From a virus, in the IMG/VR virus record IMGVR_UViG_3300044644_000679, positions 31,492-95,491 of that record: a DNA stretch of 64,000 bases; one strand, 5' to 3'. Of the stretch, positions 30,575-36,925 are shown in pieces. The position numbers and the translations under genes were made by a program. The notes beneath the pieces were generated by a model. The model was not told the DNA's origin. It saw nothing but the letters and a program-made list of their open reading frames with translations, and ran no database searches. The first letter of the stretch is position 1; every line of letters begins with the position of its first letter.

Positions 30575-30602
30575 ATTATACAGGATCACTCGTCGTTGTC
30601 AA
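30575..30602 (-). promoter_or_regulatory. Sigma70-type promoter of the DUF932 gene
   Basis: -35 TTGACA, 16-bp spacer, -10 TATAAT. It overlaps the last codons of 30586-30816. Confidence 0.88.
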
Positions 30603-30816
30603 GGTCTGGCGGAAACATTTCATCGAAACATTGTCCGCAGATTCCGCTCAACAGTAGTTCACGTTCATTCATAGAAAGATAGTGCAGGGCATCTTGAATA
30701 GCAAATGCACCACTCAGCCAATCGTACATATCACTCTCATTGAACATCAGCACAAACTGACGCCCGCAGTTCTTGCAGAAAGCATCGCACGAAGTATCGT
30801 AAACCGCAGCAACCAT
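30586..30816 (-). CDS. Zinc-binding hypothetical protein
   Basis: 76 aa starting MVAAVYDTSCDAFCKNCGRQ behind AAGGAGAC. CKNCG and CGQCF pairs suggest a zinc site; the end is acidic (DLDNDE). The stop lies inside the next promoter. Confidence 0.62.
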   Translation of the reverse strand: MVAAVYDTSCDAFCKNCGRQFVLMFNESDMYDWLSGAFAIQDALHYLSMNERELLLSGICGQCFDEMFPPDLDNDE

Positions 30817-30835
30817 AACTGTCTCCTTTTCAACC

Positions 30836-30863
30836 ATCATACCATAGATATCGGCGTGGTCAA
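30836..30863 (-). promoter_or_regulatory. Sigma70-type promoter
   Basis: -35 TTGACC, 16-bp spacer with GCCGATA, -10 TATGAT after TGG. Drives 30586-30816. Confidence 0.82.
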
Positions 30864-30889
30864 GGGGTCAGCATTAGTTTTTTCTTTTT

Positions 30890-30974
30890 GACGTAAGTTG
30901 TTGATAGATAAGGACTTACGATAAGCGGGGCGGGCCGCGTTCGCCCTAAATCCTTGTGGCTAAAGGACTTAGAG
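30890..30974. repeat. Double-hairpin boundary element R2
   Basis: Dyads GTAAGTTGTT...AAGGACTTAC and TAAATCCTTGTGGCTAAAGGACTTA around GGGGCGGGCCGCG. Between the stop at 31003 and the promoter at 30836-30863. Confidence 0.8.
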
Positions 30975-31002
30975 CGAATCACGGTGCTAGTCTTCCCAAG
31001 CA

Positions 31003-31464
31003 TTATCCAAACTGAGTCCATCTACGCTCAGTAATAATATCTTTATATTTCTCGCCAGCAGGACTAAGTTGTACCATACCACTTACGCAGAATATACAAC
31101 CATCTTCATCTCCCGGCTCATCATATCTATCGCCTTGATCTTCATCGTAATTATCAAAGTATAAAGTCAATCCAGTTTTTTCGTTGAAAGCCTTTGTAAG
31201 ATTGATAATATGATTGTCATACACCTTAACCATTTCCTCTGCAATCTTTTCGCTATCTTCGCTTTCTGGATTATCCAAAGATTCTAAGATATTCTCTTTG
31301 AACTGATCGGGATCGCTCCACGACATCCAACATCCAATACTATTCCAACCCACAGAATCAAAATACTTTTCCTTTTCAATAGCCGCTATTTCATCTGGAC
31401 AAATCTTTTTCAGTTCATCGTATGGAATAACATAACTACTTACCGCATAACTACCCATACCCAT
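31003..31464 (-). CDS. Hypothetical acidic protein
   Basis: 153 aa starting MGMGSYAVSSYVIPYDELKK with CAGGAG upstream. Acidic middle, then LTLYFDNYDEDQGDRYDE and GCIFCVSGMVQLSPAGEKYK. MGMGSYAV-type starts occur in small phage proteins of unknown role. Confidence 0.65.
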   Translation of the reverse strand: MGMGSYAVSSYVIPYDELKKICPDEIAAIEKEKYFDSVGWNSIGCWMSWSDPDQFKENILESLDNPESEDSEKIAEEMVKVYDNHIINLTKAFNEKTGLTLYFDNYDEDQGDRYDEPGDEDGCIFCVSGMVQLSPAGEKYKDIITERRWTQFG

Positions 31465-31466
31465 GA

Positions 31467-31655
31467 TTAGCACTCCTGAGTTTCTATGTATGTTTTACCA
31501 GTAGCAGTTTCGTATACTTCTGTTATCTCCCACGACTCCATATGCCTAGTATTTATATCGGGATCATATGGTAGGAGTCTAGAGCATTTTTCTAAAGCAT
31601 CCTTTTCATTTTCACAATCACGCATAATAACACAGACAGTAACGTAATGGTACAT
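31467..31655 (-). CDS. Hypothetical protein
   Basis: 62 aa starting MYHYVTVCVIMRDCENEKDA behind AAAGGTG. Its stop is 3 bases before the next start. Function unknown. Confidence 0.6.
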   Translation of the reverse strand: MYHYVTVCVIMRDCENEKDALEKCSRLLPYDPDINTRHMESWEITEVYETATGKTYIETQEC

Positions 31656-31656
31656 A

Positions 31657-31866
31657 TTACACCTTTGAGTAGTAGTTGTTGAAAATATCATCCCACGTTG
31701 GAAACTCGTAGAAAGGATCTCCCTCGTTTACACACGCTCCCGTTTTCTGGTTGTAAACGTCATAGAAAGATACATTACGAGTATCCATATCAGCCCAAGA
31801 ATCATAACACGCATAAATATCATACTGTACATCATCCATAACATAAGTGGCTACTTTCTCGTTCAT
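31657..31866 (-). CDS. Hypothetical protein
   Basis: 69 aa, MNEKVATYVMDDVQYDIYAC, acidic and aromatic. TAGGAGATA precedes the start. Ends in the SD region of the following gene. Function unknown. Confidence 0.62.
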   Translation of the reverse strand: MNEKVATYVMDDVQYDIYACYDSWADMDTRNVSFYDVYNQKTGACVNEGDPFYEFPTWDDIFNNYYSKV

Positions 31867-32017
31867 AATATACTATCTCCTAAATGGTTGGGGGCGTGTT
31901 GACTTTTAGTATTCAAACAACGTCCTATTTATTCTTCTGTAAACAGCATACTCCAAACGAATATCATAATCATTAGTTCTATCAAGAAACCTCCCTAGTG
32001 TGATGATAACAACACAA

Positions 32018-32093
32018 TAGGGCGTGTAGGAGTCGAACCTACCTATGAACACCTTATAAGAGTGTCGGATGCAACCGGCTTACCTTACGCCCC
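32018..32093 (-). tRNA. tRNA-Ile, anticodon UAU
   Basis: 76 nt. Acceptor GGGGCGT/ACGCCCT, discriminator A, anticodon stem ACACT/GGTGT with loop CTTATAA, T arm GTAGG/CCTAC. Reads AUA. Most bacteria read AUA with a CAU tRNA modified to lysidine, so an encoded UAU is notable. CCA not encoded. Confidence 0.92.
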
Positions 32094-32115
32094 ATAGATA
32101 CGGGTGACGCATAGC

Positions 32116-32144
32116 ATTGTACCATACGCCACCCGTACACTCAA
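32116..32144 (-). promoter_or_regulatory. Sigma70-type promoter of tRNA-Ile
   Basis: -35 TTGAGT, 17-bp spacer ending TGG, -10 TACAAT. Confidence 0.75.
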
Positions 32145-32151
32145 GGGAGAA

Positions 32152-32364
32152 TCACCGATAGCATTTCGTTTCCAACATCTTATCGCAAAGCAGGGTTCGC
32201 ACAGTGTTATCCATAGCACGAACAACAGCATACTTGCCATTGGGGCCAGTACCAACACGCAGAACACGACCAGTGTGGAACTTCAGCACGTTCTTAGTAC
32301 CGTGCAGAGGATACTTACACTTGATATGACGATCCTTACGCAGACTAGCAAAGTTATTAGACAT
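32152..32364 (-). CDS. Basic hypothetical protein
   Basis: 70 aa starting MSNNFASLRKDRHIKCKYPL. AAGGGAG precedes two ATG codons and the second is better spaced. It is a basic, beta-rich protein (GRVLRVGTGPNGKYAVVRAM) resembling a KOW/SH3-like barrel. Function unknown. Confidence 0.6.
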   Translation of the reverse strand: MSNNFASLRKDRHIKCKYPLHGTKNVLKFHTGRVLRVGTGPNGKYAVVRAMDNTVRTLLCDKMLETKCYR

Positions 32365-32374
32365 CATCTCTCCC

Positions 32375-32515
32375 TTAGTTAGAAAAAACCATCGACTCAA
32401 CTTCAGTGAGGGTCAACACAACCCTTGCACCGTTCTTCTCAAACGTCACACCATCACGACTAATACGCACAACCTTGCCCGCATCAGTCTCATCATTCAA
32501 TCCAAGAATCTTCAT
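32375..32515 (-). CDS. 46-aa SH3-like protein
   Basis: MKILGLNDETDAGKVVRISR then GVTFEKNGARVVLTLTEVES, with GAGGAAC upstream. Short beta pattern, as in its downstream neighbour. Function unknown. Confidence 0.58.
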   Translation of the reverse strand: MKILGLNDETDAGKVVRISRDGVTFEKNGARVVLTLTEVESMVFSN

Positions 32516-32540
32516 GTCGTTCCTCATTGTTATCGTAATG

Positions 32541-32897
32541 TCACCACCAACTATCATACACTACCGTTAGTCCGCTGTCAAGTGCCTCTCTGGCTTTCTT
32601 GACAAACTCCAAGTCCTGTTGACCATAGATATCATCACTATTACTACCAAAGAAAAATCCTACGGTGTCTGGCAGACTAGCATTAGTAACATCCTGCTCT
32701 AGACTATCCAGATCTTCTTTAGTAAGTTCAAGTTCAACACAGTTGAAAGAGTCATCATTTTCGTGGGCATTAGGGCGACCCTTACTTTCCCACAGATTCT
32801 CCATCCAACCTTGAAGATTAGGATGCTTACGCCAGCAAGCGAGTTCTTCCTTCTCTCCATTGTTGTCAACAGCAAATGCCCACTGATCCAAACCCAT
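32541..32897 (-). CDS. Conserved-looking phage protein (MGLDQWAF family)
   Basis: 118 aa. MGLDQWAFAVDNNGEKEELA, CWRKHPNLQGWMENL, DTVGFFFGSNSDD and VVYDSWW form a pattern I know from many phage genomes as a conserved protein without assigned function. Its end carries the promoter of the next module. Confidence 0.72.
   Translation of the reverse strand: MGLDQWAFAVDNNGEKEELACWRKHPNLQGWMENLWESKGRPNAHENDDSFNCVELELTKEDLDSLEQDVTNASLPDTVGFFFGSNSDDIYGQQDLEFVKKAREALDSGLTVVYDSWW
32553..32581 (-). promoter_or_regulatory. Sigma70-type promoter inside a gene end
   Basis: -35 TTGACA, 17-bp spacer, -10 TATGAT, entirely inside the last codons of 32541-32897. Drives 32375-32515. Confidence 0.78.
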
Positions 32898-32963
32898 TGT
32901 AAACTCCTAGTTAGTGGTTGCCAGAATGGATACTAGGTTACTACTACTTCACCTAGTATCGAC

Positions 32964-32992
32964 ATTCTAGCGTAACGTCTTTAGAAAATCAA
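32964..32992 (-). promoter_or_regulatory. Sigma70-type promoter, weak -35
   Basis: -35 TTGATT, 17-bp spacer, -10 TAGAAT. The stop of 32989-33258 is inside the -35. The flank TAGAATGTCGATA recurs at 41900 and 42556. Confidence 0.65.
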
Positions 32993-33258
32993 GCGGTAGC
33001 CGTAGCAACTTCCGCTTCGACCTTCTTGGCCTTGGGAGCCTTGGGAACCTTGACCTTGGCCGGTTCCTTGATACCAGCAACCCTTGCCCGCCAAACCTTG
33101 AAACCCTGTTCCTTGAGAGTCTCGCTCTTGACAGGATGAACAGCGGCGATATTGCCGATGCCATCGACAGACGCCAGAAGCGTATCACGAACAGCCTGCG
33201 GCTCAATACCAACCGGCGAATCGGTCACAATATCAACAACAAACGTAAACTTCTGCAT
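32989..33258 (-). CDS. Hypothetical protein with Lys/Ala-rich tail
   Basis: 89 aa. Residues 1-60 look like a small alpha/beta fold (MQKFTFVVDIVTDSPVGIEP). Residues 62-89 are a basic tail of KVPKAPKAKK type like histone H1-tails, suited to nucleic-acid binding. GAGGAGAT precedes the start. Confidence 0.62.
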   Translation of the reverse strand: MQKFTFVVDIVTDSPVGIEPQAVRDTLLASVDGIGNIAAVHPVKSETLKEQGFKVWRARVAGIKEPAKVKVPKAPKAKKVEAEVATATA

Positions 33259-33306
33259 AATAATCTCCTCTTATCAAGTTAGTGTTATCAACCCGTTACT
33301 CTAATC

Positions 33307-33334
33307 ATTATACATGTATTATCGGCTCTGTCAA
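33307..33334 (-). promoter_or_regulatory. Sigma70-type promoter
   Basis: -35 TTGACA, 16-bp spacer with GCCGATA, -10 TATAAT. Drives 32989-33258. Confidence 0.9.
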
Positions 33335-33363
33335 GCGGAATCTTGAAAAAAATTTTTATTGGT

Positions 33364-33450
33364 CATAAGTCTTTGGTGGGTAAGGACTTACGACGAACGC
33401 GGCCCGCCCCCTTGGTCCTAAATCCTTGTGGGATAAGGACTTAAGGCGAG
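33364..33450. repeat. Double-hairpin boundary element R3
   Basis: Dyads TAAGTCTTTGGTGGGTAAGG with ACTTA, and TAAATCCTTGTGGGATAAGG with ACTTA, around CGCGGCCCGCCCCC. It lies between the stop of the L7/L12-like gene and the promoter at 33307. Confidence 0.82.
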
Positions 33451-33452
33451 CT

Positions 33453-33809
33453 TCAAGAGTTAGTGGTCCAGCAATCCATACCACACTTCTTGAGTTCGTC
33501 GCACAGTTTTTGTGCAGATGCTGGGTCAAGAGGAGGAGAGTAGTTAGTTTTAGCGTCGTGCTGACAACTTTCAACCCAATCCTTACTTTCCTTGAGTCCC
33601 CAACCGGTAGCAAATCGGAGAACCTTGATGGCAGCGATCTTATGATCCCAATACTGAGTGTCATACCTGACACCGTTACAGCCAACCAACAACTTCTCGT
33701 TGCCAGTAGCCAGTTCCAGAGCCTTGATGATCCTCTCGTAAAGATCGGGGCTATTGGTTGAAGTAGCAATGCTCACCATCTCACGAATCGTCATGCCAAC
33801 GTTAATCAT
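33453..33809 (-). CDS. Ribosomal protein L7/L12 C-terminal-domain-like protein
   Basis: 118 aa. Residues 54-81 (HKIAAIKVLRFATGWGLKES then KDWVES) reproduce the L7/L12 C-terminal domain, which in E. coli reads KVAVIKAVRGATGLGLKEA then KDLVES. The Lys-x-x-x-Ile-Lys, Arg and Gly-Leu-Lys-Glu residues that contact translation GTPases are kept. The following AQKLCDELKKCGMDC matches the last helix. The L7/L12 N-terminal stalk-binding domain is replaced by another helical region (residues 1-50). It could recruit or divert EF-Tu/EF-G on host ribosomes. Confidence 0.85.
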   Translation of the reverse strand: MINVGMTIREMVSIATSTNSPDLYERIIKALELATGNEKLLVGCNGVRYDTQYWDHKIAAIKVLRFATGWGLKESKDWVESCQHDAKTNYSPPLDPASAQKLCDELKKCGMDCWTTNS

Positions 33810-34081
33810 TTGTTTTCCTTATTAGTAATCCAAGGGTAATCGGGAGGGTAATCTTCGCTAGGTGGTTGTGGTTTCTCTTGTCCTAAATCTGGCATCCACC
33901 ACGGGGCATCCATATAATCTACATTTCCCCAAGTTTCGCCACAATAGATATTATGAATACAAAACTTATCATCATAGTTTATCTTATATGTACCACGCCA
34001 CACACCAATGGCCTCACCATAATAGATGATCTTTTGACCATTAACAGGGCGACGAGGGCCATGAAAACTAATCCATTCCAT
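33806..34081 (-). CDS. Hypothetical Trp/Pro-rich protein
   Basis: 91 aa, MEWISFHGPRRPVNGQKIIY. It resembles small phage proteins with an N-terminal W-x-x-x-HGxRRP-G-I-Y-strand followed by a Pro-rich tail. ATGA with the L7/L12-like gene and TAATG with the 29-aa peptide link it to both. Confidence 0.62.
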   Translation of the reverse strand: MEWISFHGPRRPVNGQKIIYYGEAIGVWRGTYKINYDDKFCIHNIYCGETWGNVDYMDAPWWMPDLGQEKPQPPSEDYPPDYPWITNKENK

Positions 34082-34170
34082 TATTGATTTCTATTCTTAT
34101 ACTGAAAGTAAAGGAAAGCAACTGCTATTACTGTACCACAGATACATTGTACCATTTCGTTAGTCATCAT
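34081..34170 (-). CDS. 29-aa membrane peptide
   Basis: MMTNEMVQCICGTVIAVAFL: one transmembrane segment and a basic tail. TAATG with 33806-34081; its start overlaps the stop of 34167-34334. Confidence 0.55.
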   Translation of the reverse strand: MMTNEMVQCICGTVIAVAFLYFQYKNRNQ

Positions 34171-34334
34171 ACACTCATCGCTATTTTGTAGGCAAAGTCA
34201 ATCAACTCTTCCACAGTTATACCATGCTCTGCTGCTAATGTCAAGGCATCTTCTCTGATTGGTTTACAAGCCGCAACCATAGGGCTTTTCAAAACCTTCA
34301 TCACCTTCAGCATTGCTTTTTCTTTATCAGTCAT
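34167..34334 (-). CDS. 55-aa hypothetical protein
   Basis: MTDKEKAMLKVMKVLKSPMV; helical with ITVEELIDFAYKIAMSV at the end. The coding sequence holds a promoter-like TTGACA-17-TATAAC at about 34195-34225, perhaps fortuitous. Overlaps both neighbours. Confidence 0.6.
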   Translation of the reverse strand: MTDKEKAMLKVMKVLKSPMVAACKPIREDALTLAAEHGITVEELIDFAYKIAMSV

Positions 34335-34530
34335 TCAATCCATTCCTTATCATTTGGATTAGGTTAGAAGCATCACCCAAAGCCGCAGATTCAAAATCAT
34401 CATCAAGATTTTCAGCAACGCTATCAAGTATATTCTCAATATTTAATAATGCAATACCAATATCATGAAATGATAAATCATCAATATCAATACTAAGAGC
34501 ATCTGCTATTTGTTTCTTAGATATTCTCAT
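34327..34530 (-). CDS. Hypothetical protein
   Basis: 67 aa, MRISKKQIADALSIDIDDLS, all-helical, acidic. First gene of the L7/L12-like operon, behind a roughly 200-nt leader and tandem promoters. AAAGGAAAAAA precedes the start. Confidence 0.62.
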   Translation of the reverse strand: MRISKKQIADALSIDIDDLSFHDIGIALLNIENILDSVAENLDDDFESAALGDASNLIQMIRNGLND

Positions 34531-34730
34531 TTTTTTCCTTTGTATTATAAACCAGCGAATCTTTTACGCCCCGATTCTATTACCCATCAGTCTACCCTTT
34601 TACGGAACTGAGGAAACCGCCCACGGAAATCCTTCCTAGGCATAGTTCATGACTCATGCCGTCTGGCTCTTGGAACGATTACTGGTTGTATGACTCGTGG
34701 TGAGGATGCCATCCCTTATAGATTAGCACT
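34531..34730 (-). ncRNA. Long structured leader or small RNA of the L7/L12-like operon
   Basis: About 200 nt without a convincing reading frame between promoter 34731-34758 and the first gene. It is more GC-rich than the coding DNA around it and holds several short dyads (GGAAGGATTTCC, GCATGAGTCATGAACTATGC). I do not recognise an RNA family. It could be a leader with regulatory folds or a stand-alone RNA. Confidence 0.4.
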
Positions 34731-34758
34731 ACTATACAGCGTATAAGCCCGCTGTCAA
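34731..34758 (-). promoter_or_regulatory. Sigma70-type promoter (downstream of a tandem pair)
   Basis: -35 TTGACA, 16-bp spacer, -10 TATAGT. The second of two promoters before 34327-34530; the 34759-34856 spacer between them has no gene and includes dyads around TACGGCTGTTACGC. Confidence 0.82.
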
Positions 34759-34856
34759 CCCCACGCTGCGTAACAGCCGTAGGTTTATCGTAATGGCTTA
34801 TCCTAATCTAGTCCCGTCGCATGGACCCACGGATGTTTGTTTTGTCTTACTCCCTC

Positions 34857-34884
34857 ATTCTACACTGTGTTATCGGCTTGTCAA
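34857..34884 (-). promoter_or_regulatory. Sigma70-type promoter (upstream of the tandem pair)
   Basis: -35 TTGACA, 16-bp spacer with GCCGATA, -10 TAGAAT. The TGA stop of 34881-35291 is the TGA inside TTGACA. Confidence 0.85.
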
Positions 34885-35291
34885 GGGGCAATCTTTAGAG
34901 GATTCAAAATATCTTGCCTACATTCATTATAGAACACACCCTTTGATGTAAGGTGAAGGATGTCAAATGCAAGACCGTCAATGTTTCTTCCTGACCAAGT
35001 ATGCCAGTATGGGAGTTTCCTAGGGTCATACTTTAGGTGAGTAGAATATGAGGGGATATATGAATCATCATATTTAAATCCATCCTTAAACTTAATCCAT
35101 GCACAAACATCCTTATTAGCCCCCATATAAATCTTGTTTGCTACATTACGGTTGTTATATAGAACACAGTTATGGAGTTCAATGATTTGCTCTTCTGGAT
35201 GAACATACCAGACCCTCTTAGTTATAGTATCTTTGAACTGCCAGTGCTTATAATACTGACCCTTCTGAAGATGATAGCGTACCTTGATCAT
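34881..35291 (-). CDS. Hypothetical protein
   Basis: 136 aa, MIKVRYHLQKGQYYKHWQFK, basic and aromatic, with RNVANKIYMGANKDVCAWIK and a C-terminal NECRQDILNPLKIAP. ATGA with the Api92-like gene. No family recognised. Confidence 0.65.
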   Translation of the reverse strand: MIKVRYHLQKGQYYKHWQFKDTITKRVWYVHPEEQIIELHNCVLYNNRNVANKIYMGANKDVCAWIKFKDGFKYDDSYIPSYSTHLKYDPRKLPYWHTWSGRNIDGLAFDILHLTSKGVFYNECRQDILNPLKIAP

Positions 35292-35779
35292 ACATCCTCC
35301 TCCATCATCTCAAAGAACTCGTCCATACCATACTCATTCCACAGTGCTACAGGAATAATATCCTGCTTATTATCCATATCACCATATTCAATATAGTTGT
35401 CAATACCATTATCCCAAATGCCACAGTAGGCCATTCCCGGCTCAAAGTATGTAGCACGAACATTATAATCCAACTCTACCAGTTTTTCATAGAACTGAAT
35501 AGGGGGCGACCATGCGGTATTGAATGACACCATAACCTTACCATCTTCAATCTTAGCAGGATCGTAGTATTCATCCTTGCCAAAGTCCCACTTGGTTCCC
35601 CAGTTATTGCAACACCAGTTATACCAACGCGGATTTGGCCCATCATCTTCATAATATCCTTCGGGAACTGGCAAGTAATGCTCACACGTTTTGCCAGAGT
35701 TATAGGCATCAACAAACTCTTGCAACTTCGCAGGATCGCTATGGGAAATATACAGATTATTCATGCACCAGTTAGGCAT
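35288..35779 (-). CDS. Api92/YubB ferredoxin-like-fold protein (DUF1281 type)
   Basis: 163 aa. MPNWCMNNLYISHSDPAKLQ and WCCNNWGTKWD then FNTAWSPPIQFYEKL are the hallmarks of the MPNW(C)xN family found on plasmids and phages. It is annotated as a ferredoxin-like domain of unknown role. TAATG with the upstream zinc-ribbon gene. Confidence 0.82.
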   Translation of the reverse strand: MPNWCMNNLYISHSDPAKLQEFVDAYNSGKTCEHYLPVPEGYYEDDGPNPRWYNWCCNNWGTKWDFGKDEYYDPAKIEDGKVMVSFNTAWSPPIQFYEKLVELDYNVRATYFEPGMAYCGIWDNGIDNYIEYGDMDNKQDIIPVALWNEYGMDEFFEMMEEDV

Positions 35780-35928
35780 TAGATGTCTCTTTCTTCAATG
35801 ACGTTAGAGGAACCACAATCCATACACTGACAGTTATCATACGGGCCACCAATGACGTTACCATCTTGGTCTACCCATGCGTCGTAACCTATACGATTAC
35901 TATCGCACTGTTCACATATCATACTCAT
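35779..35928 (-). CDS. 49-aa zinc-ribbon protein
   Basis: MSMICEQCDSNRIGYDAWVD ... CQCMDCGSS: CEQC and CMDC pairs around a short loop. GGAGGTGGCGTG gives an excellent ribosome site, which decides the start. Similar tiny ribbons are common in phages. Confidence 0.68.
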   Translation of the reverse strand: MSMICEQCDSNRIGYDAWVDQDGNVIGGPYDNCQCMDCGSSNVIEERDI

Positions 35929-36034
35929 CACGCCACCTCCTGTCAATAGACTTACGAGTACGTTGACGCTTGGGACGATTATCGAACACCGTATACTTGT
36001 GTTCTTGATGTCCCTGCCGCATTTCCCACGGCAT
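35912..36034 (-). CDS. 40-aa Arg-rich peptide (tentative)
   Basis: MPWEMRQGHQEHKYTVFDNR then RPKRQRTRKSIDRRW; very basic. Start uncertain, no good ribosome site, and it overlaps both neighbours. Supported only by its place in the chain. Confidence 0.35.
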   Translation of the reverse strand: MPWEMRQGHQEHKYTVFDNRPKRQRTRKSIDRRWRDEYDM

Positions 36035-36305
36035 AACTTTCTTGATTTTGATCACGTTTCGGCGTGGCCGAGTATCGTCGTTGTTGTGGAGGGTAATCAT
36101 ACCATATTCCGTTTTCGTGTTGATAGTAAACTTTGTCAGTATTAGGATCGTAAGCCATCAGACAGTATTGTATAGGATAGTTCGTCTTTGTCAAGACCTC
36201 AGTTTTAGATATTTGAGGGATTTTTATATTTCCAGATTGAACATCCTTGAAGCCCGTATAAACCAATCCACAAATCGTGATAATCACGCCAATCCACTGA
36301 ATCAT
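35979..36305 (-). CDS. Membrane-anchored hypothetical protein
   Basis: 108 aa starting MIQWIGVIITICGLVYTGFK behind AAAGGAGAAAGG; one N-terminal transmembrane segment, then a basic, Gln/Tyr-rich outer or inner domain. Function unknown. A promoter-like sequence sits inside (36167-36194). Confidence 0.6.
   Translation of the reverse strand: MIQWIGVIITICGLVYTGFKDVQSGNIKIPQISKTEVLTKTNYPIQYCLMAYDPNTDKVYYQHENGIWYDYPPQQRRYSATPKRDQNQESYAVGNAAGTSRTQVYGVR
36167..36194 (-). promoter_or_regulatory. Promoter-like sequence inside a gene
   Basis: -35 TTGACA, 16-bp spacer with GACGA, -10 TACAAT, inside 35979-36305. It could boost the downstream zinc-ribbon and Api92-like genes. Confidence 0.55.
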
Positions 36306-36323
36306 GATACCTTTCTCCTTTTT

Positions 36324-36352
36324 CATATAAGGATTATCGGCATTCTGTTCAA
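36324..36352 (-). promoter_or_regulatory. Sigma70-type promoter
   Basis: -35 TTGAAC, 17-bp spacer with GCCGATA, -10 TATATG. Drives 35979-36305. Confidence 0.68.
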
Positions 36353-36398
36353 CAAACTTTAGGCTGGCTGACTACCCCTGAGAAAATGATCTGTCTGA

Positions 36399-36548
36399 TT
36401 AGGCAAAGACAACCTTATATTCCGCAGTCTTCTCAACCCATACATTTTGCCCATATTCCTCAGTCGCCTTAACATATGCTTCAAACTGGCTTGCAGACGT
36501 TACATACCCCGCAAACCGGTTATTCTTCCAAACTCTCCATACATACAT
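36399..36548 (-). CDS. 49-aa aromatic peptide
   Basis: MYVWRVWKNNRFAGYVTSAS then WVEKTAEYKVVF; small alpha/beta sequence. AGGAGAAAC precedes the start. Sole gene between two promoters. Confidence 0.62.
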   Translation of the reverse strand: MYVWRVWKNNRFAGYVTSASQFEAYVKATEEYGQNVWVEKTAEYKVVFA

Positions 36549-36569
36549 AACTGTTTCTCCTATATACGT

Positions 36570-36597
36570 ACTCTACCATAACTATCGGTCAAGTCAA
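36570..36597 (-). promoter_or_regulatory. Sigma70-type promoter
   Basis: -35 TTGACT, 16-bp spacer with ACCGATA, -10 TAGAGT after TGG. Drives 36399-36548. Confidence 0.72.
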
Positions 36598-36615
36598 GAC
36601 TCTATCTTTAATGAT

Positions 36616-36700
36616 CCTAAGTCTATATTCTGTAAGGATTTACGTCAAATCTCCCCGGCCCCGCTCACCATAACTCTAATGGCGGCAAGGGTTTACGTCA
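36616..36700. repeat. Double-hairpin boundary element R4
   Basis: Dyads CTAAGTCTATATTCTGTAAG with GATTTACG and a degenerate second one around CTCCCCGGCCCCGCTC. Covers the last bases of 36698-36925. More diverged than R2 and R3. Confidence 0.65.
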
Positions 36701-36925
36701 CATTGTCCAACCGGCTTCTGCGGCGACTAGTTTAGTGGGAATAACAATAGTATCCGGTTTTGCTGTGGCATAATCTTTCATACCACGCTCATCTATATAA
36801 AAGTGTTCATCTAGTACGTCAAACTTATTAGTTTCCCCTAGTGCTACAACAGCGGCCTCTAGTGGACTTTTATCCGTAGAGTAGATAAGTTCCAACGTGT
36901 TAGACTTGATATAAAACTTACTCAT
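36698..36925 (-). CDS. Conserved-looking phage hypothetical protein
   Basis: 75 aa starting MSKFYIKSNTLELIYSTDKS, an 8-base overlap with the upstream gene. The YIKSNTLELIYSTDKSPLEA pattern is familiar from phage proteins with no assigned role. An upstream 33-residue extension lies in the neighbouring gene and was discarded. Confidence 0.68.
   Translation of the reverse strand: MSKFYIKSNTLELIYSTDKSPLEAAVVALGETNKFDVLDEHFYIDERGMKDYATAKPDTIVIPTKLVAAEAGWTM

Noticed and set aside
29708-30682. 324-aa plus-strand open frame
   Set aside because: Antisense to the DUF932 gene across nearly its whole length, low-complexity Thr/Ala/Ser pattern, no ribosome site. It is a mirror of GC-richer coding DNA.
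31890-32000. Minus-strand frame reading RFLDRTNDYDIRLEYAVYRR
   Set aside because: Protein-like and closed by TAA, but no ATG, GTG or TTG is in frame after tRNA-Ile, although GGGAGG precedes it. Possibly a broken gene; not enough to call.
33356-33769. 137-aa minus-strand frame overlapping the L7/L12-like gene
   Set aside because: Different frame through boundary element R3; the L7/L12-like frame has clear homology and start signals.
34195-34225. TTGACA-17-TATAAC inside 34167-34334
   Set aside because: Promoter-like but in the middle of coding sequence, without the GMCGATA word, and not placed before a module. May be chance.
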